From positions 47,509,835 to 47,573,834 of the forward strand of contig CM031600.1 in assembly GCA_018398815.1 (NCBI GenBank): a DNA stretch of 64,000 bases, given 5' to 3'. Positions 36,617 to 48,479 of this stretch are shown here, piece after piece. The DNA is from Conus ventricosus (lineage: Eukaryota; Mollusca; Gastropoda; Neogastropoda; Conidae). Each line of letters begins with the position of its first letter. Positions within the stretch are counted from its first letter, which is position 1. The translations under genes and the position numbers were made by a program. The notes beneath the pieces are model-generated. The model made no database searches. It saw nothing but the letters and a program-made list of their open reading frames with translations, and was not told where the DNA came from.

Positions 36617-38057
36617 AGCAAAGAGGGTGTCTTGATGTATTCTGCAGCCACTTTAGGTATACCTTCTCATGCACGTTTTTACTATGTATCTCAAAGTGAA
36701 GATGTTTTGAAGTACTATGCATTCACTAAGAGCTACACCCCACTGAAACAGTCATGGCATTGAATTAATTTCACTGAAAACTAGAGCTAATCCATGAACA
36801 TATATACTTGACAGATGCTACAGGTGCAGCTAATTTGAGAAAAGAAGCCACAATACAGCCACTCTACATGGATAGTTTTGATGATCCAGTGACTTCAAAG
36901 GGAACAGAGAGGCCACCTTGAAATATCATCTTCAGAGCTGCCAAGGCCTCCAAAGCACAGAGTGTTGCACTGTGACATCTTGACTTAAGTGTAACATTCC
37001 AAATTTAAGCGCAGCACTGGCATGCCCCCTGTAGCTGTACCTGGGATTCTTTTTTTCCTGGGTAATTCTTTGACACTGTCTCTGTGGCGTCCTCAACGTC
37101 TGACAGCTCAGACTCTCAGACTATATAGCATTTTCAGTTTCATTTAACATTTTGTTTCAAAAAAGACAATTGGTTGCCCAAGTAGACAGAAATCTTGCTA
37201 GTTATTGTGCGGCTTTGATTTGACCTAAAAAAAAAAATTAAAAAGGGCCCAAAAGGGTTTGAAACAAATCAATAAGGCAATAAAACTGCGGTCATCTTTA
37301 GCGATCTTTCATCTGCTCTTTCCTTCTCTTTTTAAACTGAGCTTGGTCTTTTTTTTTTAAAGAACAGTTGTTATTTTTAAGTACAGTTTGAAGATCTATG
37401 CTGTCCCAATTCCTTTTTAAGCAACCCTTTAGTCCATAAAGCAGTTGTTTTTTGCGAGGGGTTTGCATGTGCATGTGTGCACGGGTGAGTTTTGTATGTG
37501 TATGAGTGGCATTCCATAATGAAGTGTAAAAGCATAGCATTGTCGACAAAATCATAGCACGCTAAGCCCAAAGTATACCACTTGGCAGCTTTTGCTGCAC
37601 GCTACTGGCCAAATGTTTCACCTTTGCATCCTTTTCATCAGCAATTCTTAACATTATCAAATGCCGCATGTCTCAAGTCATGCTAGCAAAATTTAATCAA
37701 TCTGGCCGAAAAATGGGAAAAAACTTCACCTATGCAAACCTCAAGTGCTGAAGAAGGAAATAGACTGCACTGAAAACTTGATAAGAAATCAAACAAAGAA
37801 TGAAAAATACCATCTTTTCTAAATTATTAATTGAAAATCTGTTGTTTCTCAAGTTTTAACATTCAGCAGTTCCGGGACCAACCACTACAACAAAAAATCA
37901 GTGTTCCAGCACAGAAGAACACACACATTATCCTGTTAAAAAAACAATAAACAATAGTATTCATTTCTTGTCTTAAGTAACAAACTTGATATTTTAATGT
38001 ATGATTAGAAATAGACCTCCATCTTGTACTGCAACAAACAGAAAGCACACAACTCAC

Positions 38058-38130
38058 ATTGCCCAGTTTTGCAAAATCCACTCCAACTCCTGTGGAAAAC
38101 TTCATCAAGGACAGCTTTTTCTTTCGGTCC
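38058..38130 (-). CDS. GTF2F1: TFIIF alpha (RAP74) second coding exon
   Basis: The 73-nt exon starts at GTTTGACAG|GGACCG and ends at GGCAAT|GTGAGT. With the two bases left over from the previous exon it encodes R-DRKKKLSLMKF followed by GVGVDFAKLGN, exactly 24 codons after the split arginine. This aligns with human KKYNIMAFNAADKVNF, including the hydrophobic pattern of the first beta strands. Phase in is 2 and phase out is 0, both consistent with the neighbouring exons. The size and phases make the assignment secure even though the exon is short. Confidence 0.88.
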
Positions 38131-38430
38131 CTGTCAAACAAACATCCAGTGAGTAAAGTCCAGATATTTATTATTATCAAGCAAAATAGAAAACATCATC
38201 ATTGAAATAAATAACACTTTCTAACCAATAATTAGGATGACAGTGCTTCTGGGGAAAAAAACAACATAATTTAGGGAGGTCAGCAGCTCTCTTCTTGGGC
38301 AAGTGAAGTGTGCCCATGTGAGATGCATTTTTTCCCCACACATTCTTTGACACACATGAACACACATACAAAGCTAGGATAGTGGGTGGAAAAACAGGAA
38401 ACACAACGCCTCTGTTTCTCAGATCTACTC

Positions 38431-39080
38431 AACAGATTTAGCCCATCTGCACACAGAACAGATAAAATGCCTCAAAGAATGAAATGAGCAAGGCTGGATT
38501 ATCTACTGAATTTAGACATGGCGTTATGCAGCCTCTTCCTTGTGTGTCCTTCACTCTGTGAGGAGTCACTCTGGTGCCACACTGTCAAACAGCTCACCAG
38601 TCTCCCCAACCTGTGGTTGTGTGCCAAGGCCTGGATTATAATAGTATGTCATATGAAATAACAGATCATCATTCTGCTGATGAAAAGATGTAATAATTTC
38701 TACCCTGTATATAATAAATGAATTCAAGCAAGCACATGATATAGCCTATATCAAGAGTCCAAATGCCTGAATAAATGACAGTCATAATTCTTACGCACAA
38801 ATGTGCGTCTCTGACACATAAATGTCCCATCTGACGCACTGAAAATCAGGCCAGTGTGTAAAAAAAACGTACCAAAATTTACCGTGACGCACTGATTTTT
38901 CCTGTACACATTACAACTCTGAGCAGCGCATCACGCAAAAGGGCTTTTGTCTTATCCGCCACGATCGAAGTTAAAAACGTAAATTTCCTTGACGTTTTAG
39001 ATCGTTCTGAATCAATGAACACTTTCACTTGAGAACTCTTCTACTGAAAACCAACAAGAGTCATCAAAACAGACTAGGCC
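38431..39080. other. GTF2F1 intron, nothing coding recognised
   Basis: AT-rich intronic sequence. A stretch at 38,780-38,950 repeats the word TGACGCACTGA twice and is CG-richer than its surroundings. No gene is seen. Confidence 0.4.
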
Positions 39081-39084
39081 TATC

Positions 39085-39712
39085 CATTCTATGACTGGAC
39101 CACAAGATCACGTGATTCAGCTAAGTGGGAAAAGCATGGAAAACCGTAGGAATTTCTGCTTTTCAGAATCAAAATCCGACAGTTCAGCTGTGGCTTGTGG
39201 GTGATAATCCAGCGAATAGAATAAAAATCGAACAATCTATGCAACATGACCATTTCGGATGATTAAAATGGCTGTTCTGGACGTACGAATGTGTTGCTCA
39301 CAGAGCAAGAATGGCCAGTCTACAGTTTCGTCGAAGGTTCCACTGGGCATCCGATGATCATTGCATGGCGATTGGACTTTGGTCATACAATAAGATATTT
39401 CAACATTGAAGGCAATGGCTTGCATCTATAGTGGAAATTCTGTGATGATAATCGAAGAGGACAGCCCACAAATCAAGTTTCACTGTTAAAATCCTGATAG
39501 TGTAGGTGCTCACATTTACTTATGTTAGTTGATAACACTTTAAAAACATAGGAACATGAGTATCAACATTATATTTAGCACTCTCTAGAATGTTTTATCA
39601 ACTTTACTGCAAACACCTCTTTTCTGATGTATTTCTATCTCTATTATAAACACTCTTTCTCTGTGCATTTAAGTGTGCAAGCCAGTTGAAAGCATGCTCG
39701 TGTGTGTGTGTG

Positions 39713-39765
<53 letters not shown>

Positions 39766-39870
39766 CTACATTTTCTACTAGCAGTAATTAATGGTTACCC
39801 CTAAATATTTTTGTGACCCCTGAAAATTTGGAATTGAGTTTTTCATAAAGAGTCTGACCCCTAATTTTTA
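39085..39870. repeat. dispersed repeat, copy 1, with internal (GT)n
   Basis: About 400 bp (39,090-39,490) is roughly 70 percent similar to 42,665-43,140 in the same orientation, sharing words such as AAGCATGG, AAGAATGGCCAG and GTTTCATCGAAG-like blocks. Both copies are followed by a (GT)n array (here 39,697-39,760) and then by a shared tail with TATTTTTGTGACC and AGAGTCTGACCC. This conserved order marks a transposable element of unknown class. No intact frame remains in this copy. Confidence 0.65.
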
Positions 39871-40607
39871 GGAGATAATTATCACTGGAAATATTGACTA
39901 GCCCTTTAACAGTTTAGACTTTTCACATTTAAGAAACCTGCATGGTAATCAAATTTAGCAAAAACAAAATCACACATATCTTCTTTTTCCTACCTTAAAA
40001 ATCAGGTAAAAATAAAAACAAACAAAAAAATCTATCATAAACATGATACTAAGAGCAGTAAGATAAGGAATTAAAGGTAAATACTGTGATTGTGTTCTTT
40101 ACACTAAATCTACAACTGATCAAAACAGAAAATTCATACTGTAATACAGAATTTATATTTTGCGTGACTGATATAGACATTTATACTGTACTACAGCATC
40201 AAATAGATAAGTGGATCCTCTTTTGTGTTGACAATCCAAAAGCACATACAAATACCCCCACCCCCTGTGTTTTATCTTTCACTCTCTCTCAGTGGTATTA
40301 CTCCTATGTGGCTCATTCTCACTCCCTTTAACCTTATAGAATACACATTCACACCCAGCACTGTCTTGTTGCAGCCCTACAGTGGCATTCCACAAGGACC
40401 AATTTATATCAGGTCATTGTTGGGCCACGCACCTCAGCAAACATTTCTCTGCTGCACAGTCACTTGATAAAAGCAATTGCATTTTCAATATATTTCATAT
40501 TCTACATCTTGAAGAAAAAAAAAAATACTGCTGCAAACTCCAACAATGACAGATCATTAAATACACACCTACAAATGTACCTACAAAGCAAGAATTTTTC
40601 ATGTACC

Positions 40608-40612
<5 letters not shown>

Positions 40613-40657
<45 letters not shown>

Positions 40658-40690
40658 AATAGATATATATATATATATATATAATACAAT
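40613..40690. repeat. (CA)n followed by (TA)n
   Basis: A CA dinucleotide array passes into TATATA at 40,643 and is followed by more TATA words to about 40,710. Confidence 0.9.
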
Positions 40691-40896
40691 CATAGGTATA
40701 TATATATATACAATCAAATAAAACATGTAAAAGAAACAACTTCTAAATGGAACACACAATAAGTGAATAGCTAATATATTTTTCATGTTAAAAAAGTGGG
40801 GTAATGAACAAATGCAAACAGTTATCTTTTGCACATGTACATGCATACAAACCTACACCAACCAAACAACCCTCTAGAGCAGCTCCTTGTCCTTAC

Positions 40897-41018
40897 CTGG
40901 GTACCCGCACAGTGTACTCCTGTGAGGTGGTGCCACTGGAAGCTCCTGATGCCAGACTTGCAGCACTAACTCCACCACCCATACTCACTGCCATCCCTCC
41001 ACCCAGTCCTGAGGGACC
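40897..41018 (-). CDS. GTF2F1: TFIIF alpha (RAP74) first coding exon
   Basis: The 122-nt exon lies between a TTTCTGTTGCAG acceptor and CCCAG|GTAAGG. It reads in phase 0 and ends in phase 2. Its end, SQEYTVRVP, matches the human N-terminal TEYVVRVPK directly, and the leftover AG plus the next exon's G makes the following arginine. A likely start is the ATG at 40,994-40,992 in the context GGAGGGATGG, giving MAVSMGGGVSAAS and a glycine/serine-rich leader of about 22 residues before the conserved part. Human RAP74 begins only about 11 residues before this motif. The exon has an acceptor upstream of this ATG, so a non-coding 5' exon is expected further right. Confidence 0.88.
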
Positions 41019-41049
41019 CTGCAACAGAAACATTAAGTGTAAGATAAAC

Positions 41050-42655
41050 AAATGATCTGCTCAAGAGTACAATCTTAAAACCTGCTTTATGTTACATTCT
41101 GATCCTAATTCAAGACTGGAAAAGAGGAAGCAAAACCTGTGCATATCTTTGTATCAAATTCATTGCAGTTCATTACAAAAAGAAAATAATTTTTGAAAAT
41201 TATATGTGGCATTACGTAGGTACACAAACTCTTCAAGCAATTCACCCTTAGCAACATGAGATGGATGGAAAGCTATTTAATTAAATGTACAATATTCAAC
41301 AAGACCATTTCAAGCAAATATTGAAAGGTACATGAATCCAAAACACTTTAGGACTTGAAAATATTAAAATCACAGTATCACATTATAAACATGTCCAAAT
41401 CTGGAGCAGGATCGTCAAGCAAACATGGCAAACTGGAAGGTAATCACTAAATCAGGATGTCACCATATTTGAAGGCTTTCCCTCTTATGTGCTGAATATA
41501 CATATCACATACAAGTTTATACTGTTTTGGTGTGCAGGAACAAGCTGAAGTTAGTCTGTTCCTCCAGCAACATGAAACTCTCCTTGTAGTTGTACTGGAG
41601 AATCTCCCTATGGAAGAATCTCCCCATGGAAACAAAACACACAAAAATGTAAGAGAAAAAAAGCATGCAAGCAAACAAACAAAACCACTTATCCTAATGA
41701 AATATACTTGTCAGCCTCTTGTGTTGTGGCATGAACTGACCCAGCCAGCACTCACTGGAATCACTCAAAATCAAATAGAAGATATAGATGACAATCTTAT
41801 GTCTGCCACCACTGATCACCACACACACCAGGCAGGCAGGCTTTGTTCAGGCATGTTATGGGCATGTCTGTCCTGGTTCCAAACCACATGCTAGTATGAT
41901 ACAAAATAAGGATGCTCCTTGCACACTCTATAGGCTAATATCATTTTTACGCTGGTCTGCTGCAATATTCTGAATACCAAGTATGCATTTACTTCAACAG
42001 CTCAACATGCATCCTAATAGTTCTTATACAATTCCCCTGCAATGTACTATTCAGCACTTTAGTGTCTGCAAAGTTTCCTGCAATTCAGTCTGTTCTGACA
42101 CTTTCACCCTCACCATTTGAAGTGATAAATTGTTGCCAGACTCCTACAGTGTCCTGCAACAGTCTCCGTGACATATTATCTCTTATCACCTTCGGGCTTC
42201 CATAACTTTGTTCTTGGAGACATCTAACCTAGGTTTTAAAATTGCATGCCTTTAACACCTTTCAACTACTTTTTAAAGGCTAAATTTGTAACTAGTTTTT
42301 AAAGGGTAAATTCCTAATCTCTAAAGAAATAACTCCTTCTCAGATGTCCAGCTGACATATAGTTTTGCTCTATTTGATTAATATTTTTTTTACTCTTTCT
42401 GACTTGCTGCATACAAGAGCATATGGCTGGCCTTCCCCCTGCAGGCAACATGGAGAGTGTATGTTTCTCAAGAATTATTTCCGATTCCTAACCACACATG
42501 GCAGCATGACATGGCGCAAGAACCTTCCTGCATGCCATGTGCCAGAGGTAAATTTTGTACATGGCTGACATGAATGTTTTCAGTTCCTAAGTGTCCCTTT
42601 ATCTACAAGCCAAACAGACCAAATGGAACCTGTTTAATCCTTGCCCTCAAAATAA
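41050..42655. other. GTF2F1 5' intron, no gene recognised
   Basis: AT-rich sequence without repeats of note. Short open frames (for example 41,447-41,674 and 41,532-41,894) show no conserved motif. Confidence 0.45.
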
Positions 42656-42659
42656 CCTT

Positions 42660-43332
42660 CCCAGCCTGTGATTGAACCACAAGATAAGTGATTTGGCCAA
42701 TGCAAAAAGCATGGCAAACCTTACGAAAACCTTCTCAATCGGCAGCTCAACAGTGGCTTGAAGTTGAAGGGAATAATCCACTGAATGGAACAAAATTTCA
42801 GCTACCTATGCAGCATGACCGGCTCGGACAATCAACATGGCTCTGTTATATATGGACAGATGAATCAAATATGTCGCAAGAATGGCCAGCCTACACAGTT
42901 TCATCGAAGTTTTTACCAATTTGCATTGCTCACCTCTTGTTTGCCATAAAGCTTCTTATGATCTCATTGCATGATGACTGGAGTGTGGTCAAACAAGTAA
43001 ATATTTCATGTGGTCAAACAATTAAATATTTTATCAATGAAGGAAATGGCTACAAAGTGGAAATTTCTGAGATGACATTCGATGAGGACACCCCATATAT
43101 CACACTTCGCTGTTAAATCCTGTGTATGCGCTCACAATTCACTTACTTTAGTTGAAAGGAACACAAATCTGGATTCAGCTGATAAATGTTTTGCATTATC
43201 TGGAATGTTTAATGAATTTTGTCATCTGCTCCTCTTTCTTATCCATTTCGCAGTTCTGTCTCATCCTCTTTCTGTGTATGTATATGTGTCAACTACTCAG
43301 AACCCATGAGTATGTGTCACTGTGTGTGTGTG

Positions 43333-43384
<52 letters not shown>

Positions 43385-43640
43385 ATACTTCAGTATATTT
43401 TCAAACAATTATCAAGTGTGACCCCCTACATATTTTTGTGACCATTTGAAAATGTGTGTGTGTGTGTTTTGTGTGTGTGGTGTGTGTGTGTGTGTGTGTG
43501 GGGTGTGTGTTGCGTGTGTGTGTGTGTGCATACTTTCAGTATATTTTCAAACAGTTATCAAATGTGACCCCCTACATATTTTTGTGACCATTTGAAAAAT
43601 TAAAAATGAGTTTTGCATGAAGAGTCTGACCCTTCGACCT
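42660..43640. repeat. dispersed repeat, copy 2, with two (GT)n-plus-tail units
   Basis: This is the better-preserved partner of 39,085-39,870. A plus-strand frame at 42,688-43,116 is open for 142 codons (ends DEDTPYITLRC) but resembles nothing I know, and copy 1 has stops in it. The (GT)n at 43,322-43,384 is followed by about 70 bp containing TGACCCCCTACATATTTTTG. A second (GT)n (43,453-43,527) and a second copy of that 70-bp tail (43,528-43,600) follow, so the microsatellite and tail were duplicated as a unit. Confidence 0.65.
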
Positions 43641-43722
43641 CTTGGGACTTCTTCAGGTGAAAACAAATAACATTAGGTCCTAAATGTTACTTGTTTTCCC
43701 CTGAAGAAGACCCAGGAGGTCG
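43635..43722. repeat. long hairpin, 40-bp arms, 8-bp loop
   Basis: The arms 43,635-43,674 and 43,683-43,722 are reverse complements at 36 of 40 positions around the loop AGGTCCTA. Each arm contains CTGAAGAAG, a short GACC/GGTC stem and then GAA(A/G), which loosely recalls a hammerhead core. It directly follows dispersed repeat copy 2 and may be that element's terminal structure. Confidence 0.85.
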
Positions 43723-44044
43723 AAATACATTGTGTCTAGTCCTGTACTCTCTCTGTGTCCTTGGCGGTTAACTAACCCCCTCTTTCCAAATTTTAAAAAC
43801 ATAAGTTTCTTCTCAGGTGTCCCTTTGTGATATATTTTGCACTGTTAAATACTATCCAGCCACAAGCCCCATGTACAGCACAATTCCCTGCTCCTGCACA
43901 GCGCTCGGGTCCCTGCCGACACACATATTTCGCCACTTTTTAATATATTTTTACAGTAGCTAGACAACTGAAAATGTTGTGTTAGGTGTCACAGGAAAGG
44001 ACAAACACTCAACTAATCAAGCTTAGTAATTTCGGATCACTTAC

Positions 44045-44100
44045 TTTTAAGGTGTAGGCACGACTGTCCGTTGAAAAACATGGCTGACAAGTAAAAAAAA
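44045..44100 (-). other. GTF2F1: possible non-coding 5' exon of GTF2F1
   Basis: On the minus strand a strong donor, AAAA|GTAAGTGA, ends a segment in a suitable position about 3 kb upstream of the first coding exon. An ATG at about 44,082 reads MFFNGQSCLHLK but would enter the next exon in the wrong frame, so it would act only as an upstream frame. The 5' limit and promoter cannot be placed. The only support is the donor sequence and position. Confidence 0.25.
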
Positions 44101-44718
44101 AAATTCTTTGTTTACATTCTAATCCTTTTCTTTTACAACACGCTGTCAGAATCAGAAGCAAACAGGTAAGCGACATAGCCAACTGTTTGCACTGGCCGTG
44201 TTTTGATCAAATGCATCTGTGTTTGAATCTTTTGAATTGGCCTCATCGGCGATTACGTGGGGGATACGGCGGCATCTGCTGCAGTTGATGATGAATTATT
44301 ATTTTTGGCTGCATCTAATTAACTTTCCTCTTCCCTATCACAATTATCAATATCTCTATCGCTGCCCTCATCATCAGATCAACTTTGTAATATAATTTCA
44401 AGCGCTTCACAGAGCGAGAAATTGGTACCACCCCTTCTCCTGACCAACAAATTTCCTGCACAGGAAATTCCAGCCGCGCTTAGCGGGAAAGCAGAGTGCT
44501 AGTTCCTTTGTTTCAAAGCTGCGGGGTCAGCCAAGTTCACGCCCAGAACACTAAAAGTGGGGTCTACAACTCGCTTGGGGATCCCCAAGACTAATTATAG
44601 AGCTCATTTCCCCTTAGACCATTTCAAGGAAAGTGTAGGAATTTTTTATGTTCCCGTCCGCCAATAGTGGCCAACACGGCAGAATGTACTGTCTGCCCGT
44701 CTGCCAGCCTTGGCTGAT
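44101..44718. other. candidate promoter-side region, no feature resolved
   Basis: This is moderately GC-rich toward 44,450-44,600. No clear TATA box or initiator was identified. An acidic minus-strand stretch (DDEGSDRDIDN, near 44,345-44,380) is interrupted by stops. The right boundary is the LINE target duplication. Confidence 0.35.
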
Positions 44719-44730
44719 GCGGCTGCAAGG
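44719..44730. repeat. 12-bp target-site duplication, left copy
   Basis: GCGGCTGCAAGG here is repeated exactly at 50,511-50,522 and brackets the I/Nimb-like LINE. Confidence 0.85.
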
Positions 44731-44823
44731 ATAAGATAAGATAAGATAATGTTGCTTATAGCCCAGCCGACCGCAGAGGGGCCCCATCAGGGCTGTCACC
44801 ACGTTAAAATCAACTCACCAGTC

Positions 44824-44857
<34 letters not shown>

Positions 44858-45171
44858 CTGTCACACATCTCGTTAAATGACATCGTCTACAAACGCACCA
44901 GAAACTTTGTTAAAAATCTTTCTTCCGTAAAATCTTAAATCAGATGAAAAATGTTAATTTCTCTCAAAAACTTAAGGATCAAGTCAGGCGGGACATCCCT
45001 GAACAGGATCTTCATGGATTCCGCTGTAAAATGTTTGTGTCTCACATCGTGCAAGTCCCAACACTCTAAAAGAACATGTTTCATTGTGAGTGGCGCATGA
45101 CATGGAATGCACCACGGAGATTCTTCACTCTTTAAAAGGTAAGAATGGGTAAAATACGAATGGCCGGTGTT

Positions 45172-48100
45172 TCAGCCGGCACAGAACCGTTTCCTCTTTA
45201 CGACCACCCGAGTAGATGGGAGGAAGTCCTTAAGGTTTGGACGGATCTGAAAGAGTTTGTTATTCGTCTGTGTGTTCCAATCCTCCTGCCAGAGGTCTCT
45301 CACATAATCGTTAATTTTCGGTTTCACATCTGACAGGGATATAAGTGTGGACAGTTTCTCTCTTGTGGCGTTCTTGGCTAAACGATCAACCATTTCGTTC
45401 CCGCCGATGCCAACATGACCAGGAACCCAAGCAAGAGTAATGTTGTAACCGTCCGCCTTCAACTTACTAAAAAGTTTTTAAAAAAGTAAAAGTTCTGGAT
45501 GCTGAAGGTTGCGGCCAGCTATGGGCCTCCAAAGCTGACAGCGAATCCTGACAGAACCAAAAGTCCCTTTGAAGAATGTGAGATTATCTTCAAAGCCAAA
45601 ACCAGAGCAGTAAGTTCAGCAGAATAGACAGAAGCATCTGAATGAATATGTTCTAACAGTATCTGAGAAGGAGCCCCAGGGCAGTAGGCTGCACAGGCCA
45701 CTCCATCTTCAGATTTGGAACCGTCAGTAAAAACTTTTTGACAGGATGGGAATTTCAAACAGAGCTCAGCATACAATGCCTTGTACGCCAGAAAAGCTGG
45801 TAGACTCTTTGCGAAAAGCTGCAAGATCAAAACGAATCTCTGGCGTGAAGAAGGTCCAGGTGGTTGATCCGGAAACTTGGAAAAATCAATACTACACCTA
45901 GGTCTAGACCTGCATTCCGCACGTGAGGCTGCATACGAAGACCAAACGGCGGAATACATTTAGGGTTGTTTACAAACTTACTTTGGAACGGAGGATCAAA
46001 GGCACAGTCATAGGCAGGGTTTTCTGGTTCCGAGAACAGTCTGATGTAATAATTCAAAGACAGTTTCAGCCTGCGGTTGGACAGTGAAGGTTCACCCGCC
46101 TCTGCGTACAGGCTGTACACAGGGGTGGTGCGGAACGCTCCAAGACAGAGACGAAGCCCTTGATGGTGGATAGGGTCCAAGAGTTTGAGGTAAGACGATC
46201 TTGCGGAGCCGTAGACAGCAAAAACCGTAATCCAATTTGGAACGGACCAAGGCTCTGTAGGGTGCAGCGTTTTTATCAGCGCCCAGTCAGTGTGCGCAAA
46301 CACCCGCGAATTTTCATGCTTTTTGGAAAACAGTTTTGGGGTTTTTTTAAAGGGCGAAAGTAATTTTTGTAAAAAAAGACTCCCAAAAATTTGGCCTTTT
46401 TAAAAGCGGGGAGGGGAGTTTTCCCTACTTTAAGTTCAGGATTTTGGGAAAACGAGGGAAAATTATGGAAGTGAATCCCTGCGTCTTTGTTGGAGAAAAG
46501 GTAAACCTTTTTTCATCCGCCCACCGAGGATTTTAAAACCGCAAAGCGGGGGCCTGCGCGGGAAACCCCGGGGTACAGGCTTCCAGTTCGTAGACAGCGA
46601 AATCACCACAAACAATGGCGTCAAACCCCTGCTGAAGATTTTCACAATGTTTGTTGATCTTTATGCTAAAGAGGGCAGGGCAGTATGTCCCCTGGGAAAC
46701 ACCCAACCCCTCTCGGAAACAGAGAAGGGGGGGCCAACCCGGACCTGAAACTGGCTTCTCCCAAAAAATTTTTTGAAAAAAAGGGGAAGATGCCCGAAAA
46801 CCCAGATCGTGGAGATCAGAAGTATCCCCGACTTTCCAGGATACGTGGGCCCTTCTCCAAGCAAAAAAATTGCCACACATGCTGTTTGTTTAGAAATGCA
46901 TTCCAAAAGTGTAATTCCAACAAAATAAAATGGTCAACTTTTGACCAGTTTGGGAAACCACACTGTTTTTTCGCCAAAAGGCCATCGGTTTCCGAGTTTC
47001 AAAATACCCTGCATTGACCATTTCCCACAGTTTACAGCCCACAGCTGGTCAAGCTATGGGACGGTATTTAAAGGGATTGAAAGATCTTTTCCAGGTTTGG
47101 GGAGGAAAATGAGGGCTTTCCGCCAAGAGGGTGGAAAAAAACTGTAGCCCCACAAGGTTTTGTGACCTTAGCAGTGTGTTCAGACCTTTACGGAAGTGTT
47201 TCAACACTGTAAATGGTTTTAAATCTTACCGGGAAAGGGGAAATCCGCAAAAAGAAAGTAAGGCATTTCAGCTCGTTTAACGTAAAAGGGAAGATTTAGT
47301 CTTCCTTTTAAACGGACAAAAATTGCAGGGTGATTTTTCTTTAAGGGTTTTGTTTTTACAAAAAGTGGCTGATTTAAGAAAGGAGGAATTCTTTTCAATG
47401 GTTGAAGCAAGCAGATTAGCAACTGCTTTCTTCTCTGTTATTAAACAATCCAAAACTTGAGATGGTTCACATGGGACAGGTGTTTTTTCCCTTTGATTTT
47501 CTTAATGATGTTCCACACTTTTTTTTTGGGAAATTTTTTGAGTCACCGGAGCAAAAGCTTCTCCAGGACCGACGTTTACTGATTTTTAAAAGTTTTTCTT
47601 GTTTTTCCCGGATTTCTGATGGGCTCGAGCGTTGGGACCCAAGGTTTTGGTAAAACCTGACGTGACCCCGTTTTCTAACTTTAAAATTTGTTGGCATTCG
47701 AATCGAACGGGGTTTGTTTTGGCATTTAAAGCCCATGGAATACAGGCTTTGCAACATTTGATATAGTTTTTTAGTCAGGATTTTCTGTGGGTCCGGACTC
47801 TGAAGAAAATCAGGCCTGGAACTCGGAAATAGGGGCTGCAAATGACCAGTTGTTTTTTAAAATTGAAATGCGAGAGCAGAGACGTGTTCGATAATACAGG
47901 TTGTAGAAGGAAGGAATGGTCACTTTCCGTGCAGATCGTCATGGACAGACACTCATGTCCGGGCCCCCAGGAGGGGTCACAAACCGACAAATCTAAACGA
48001 AAGTGACCCTGTGGAAGAGTAAACGACCTCTCAAACAAAATCCAAAGCGAAAGACATCCTCAATCAGAGACCTCTGGGTACGTACCGGACACCCTAGGAG

Positions 48101-48469
48101 GAGTACCGTAAAGTCACCAACAGAAAAAAGGCGAAGTCACCTATCAGAAAAGGTCCGAAGTCCACAGAACAAAGGCGAAACAAGGGAAAGTGAGTAGGAA
48201 GTGATCTGTCCAGTCTGTGAAGGAGCAGCTAACTGAAGGATAAACAAAGACAGTTTTATACAAACAAATTTATGTAGGAAGCCCCCAACTGCCCGACAGC
48301 CCTTTAAGGATGTATTGCAGTTGAAAGAAATTAAAGCCTTAAGGGTTAAAGGTTTCTGGCTTGAATTTGAGTTCTAATGCCAACGAGTTTTATATTGACA
48401 CAGAAGCTGCAGCTCCTCGAAGTTGGAATTTAGTCCACGGATATTCCAATGGAATATTGTACTATCCAT
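45172..48469 (-). pseudogene. I/Nimb-like ORF2: endonuclease, RT, RNase H (broken)
   Basis: The frame starts at ATG 48,469 with MDSTIFHWNIRGLNSNFEEL, the usual opening of a LINE endonuclease. A later endonuclease piece reads FRLDLSVCDPSWGP then ESDHSFLL (47,890-47,990). A basic linker (KISKRRSWRSF, KGKNTCPM, to 47,467) leads to RT pieces: LAKKQCGF near 46,960, FQVRVGP near 46,740, and a damaged YVDDF motif read as VCGDFAVY near 46,590. The thumb region is at 45,827-46,303 (LDPIHHQGLRLCLGAFRTTPV). RNase H shows KVFTDGSKSEDG (about 45,715) and AWVPGHVGIGGNE (about 45,395). At least six frame changes separate these blocks. It is not functional as written. Confidence 0.8.
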
Positions 48470-48479
48470 GGTGCAGAGG

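Noticed and set aside
42688..43116. 142-codon frame as a host gene
   Set aside because: It lies in a dispersed repeat whose other copy (39.1-39.5 kb) has stops in the matching frame, and no known motif is visible.
44160..44400. Acidic piggyBac-like N-terminus on the minus strand
   Set aside because: DDEGSDRDID is a common low-complexity motif, with stops close on both sides and no transposase domain after it.
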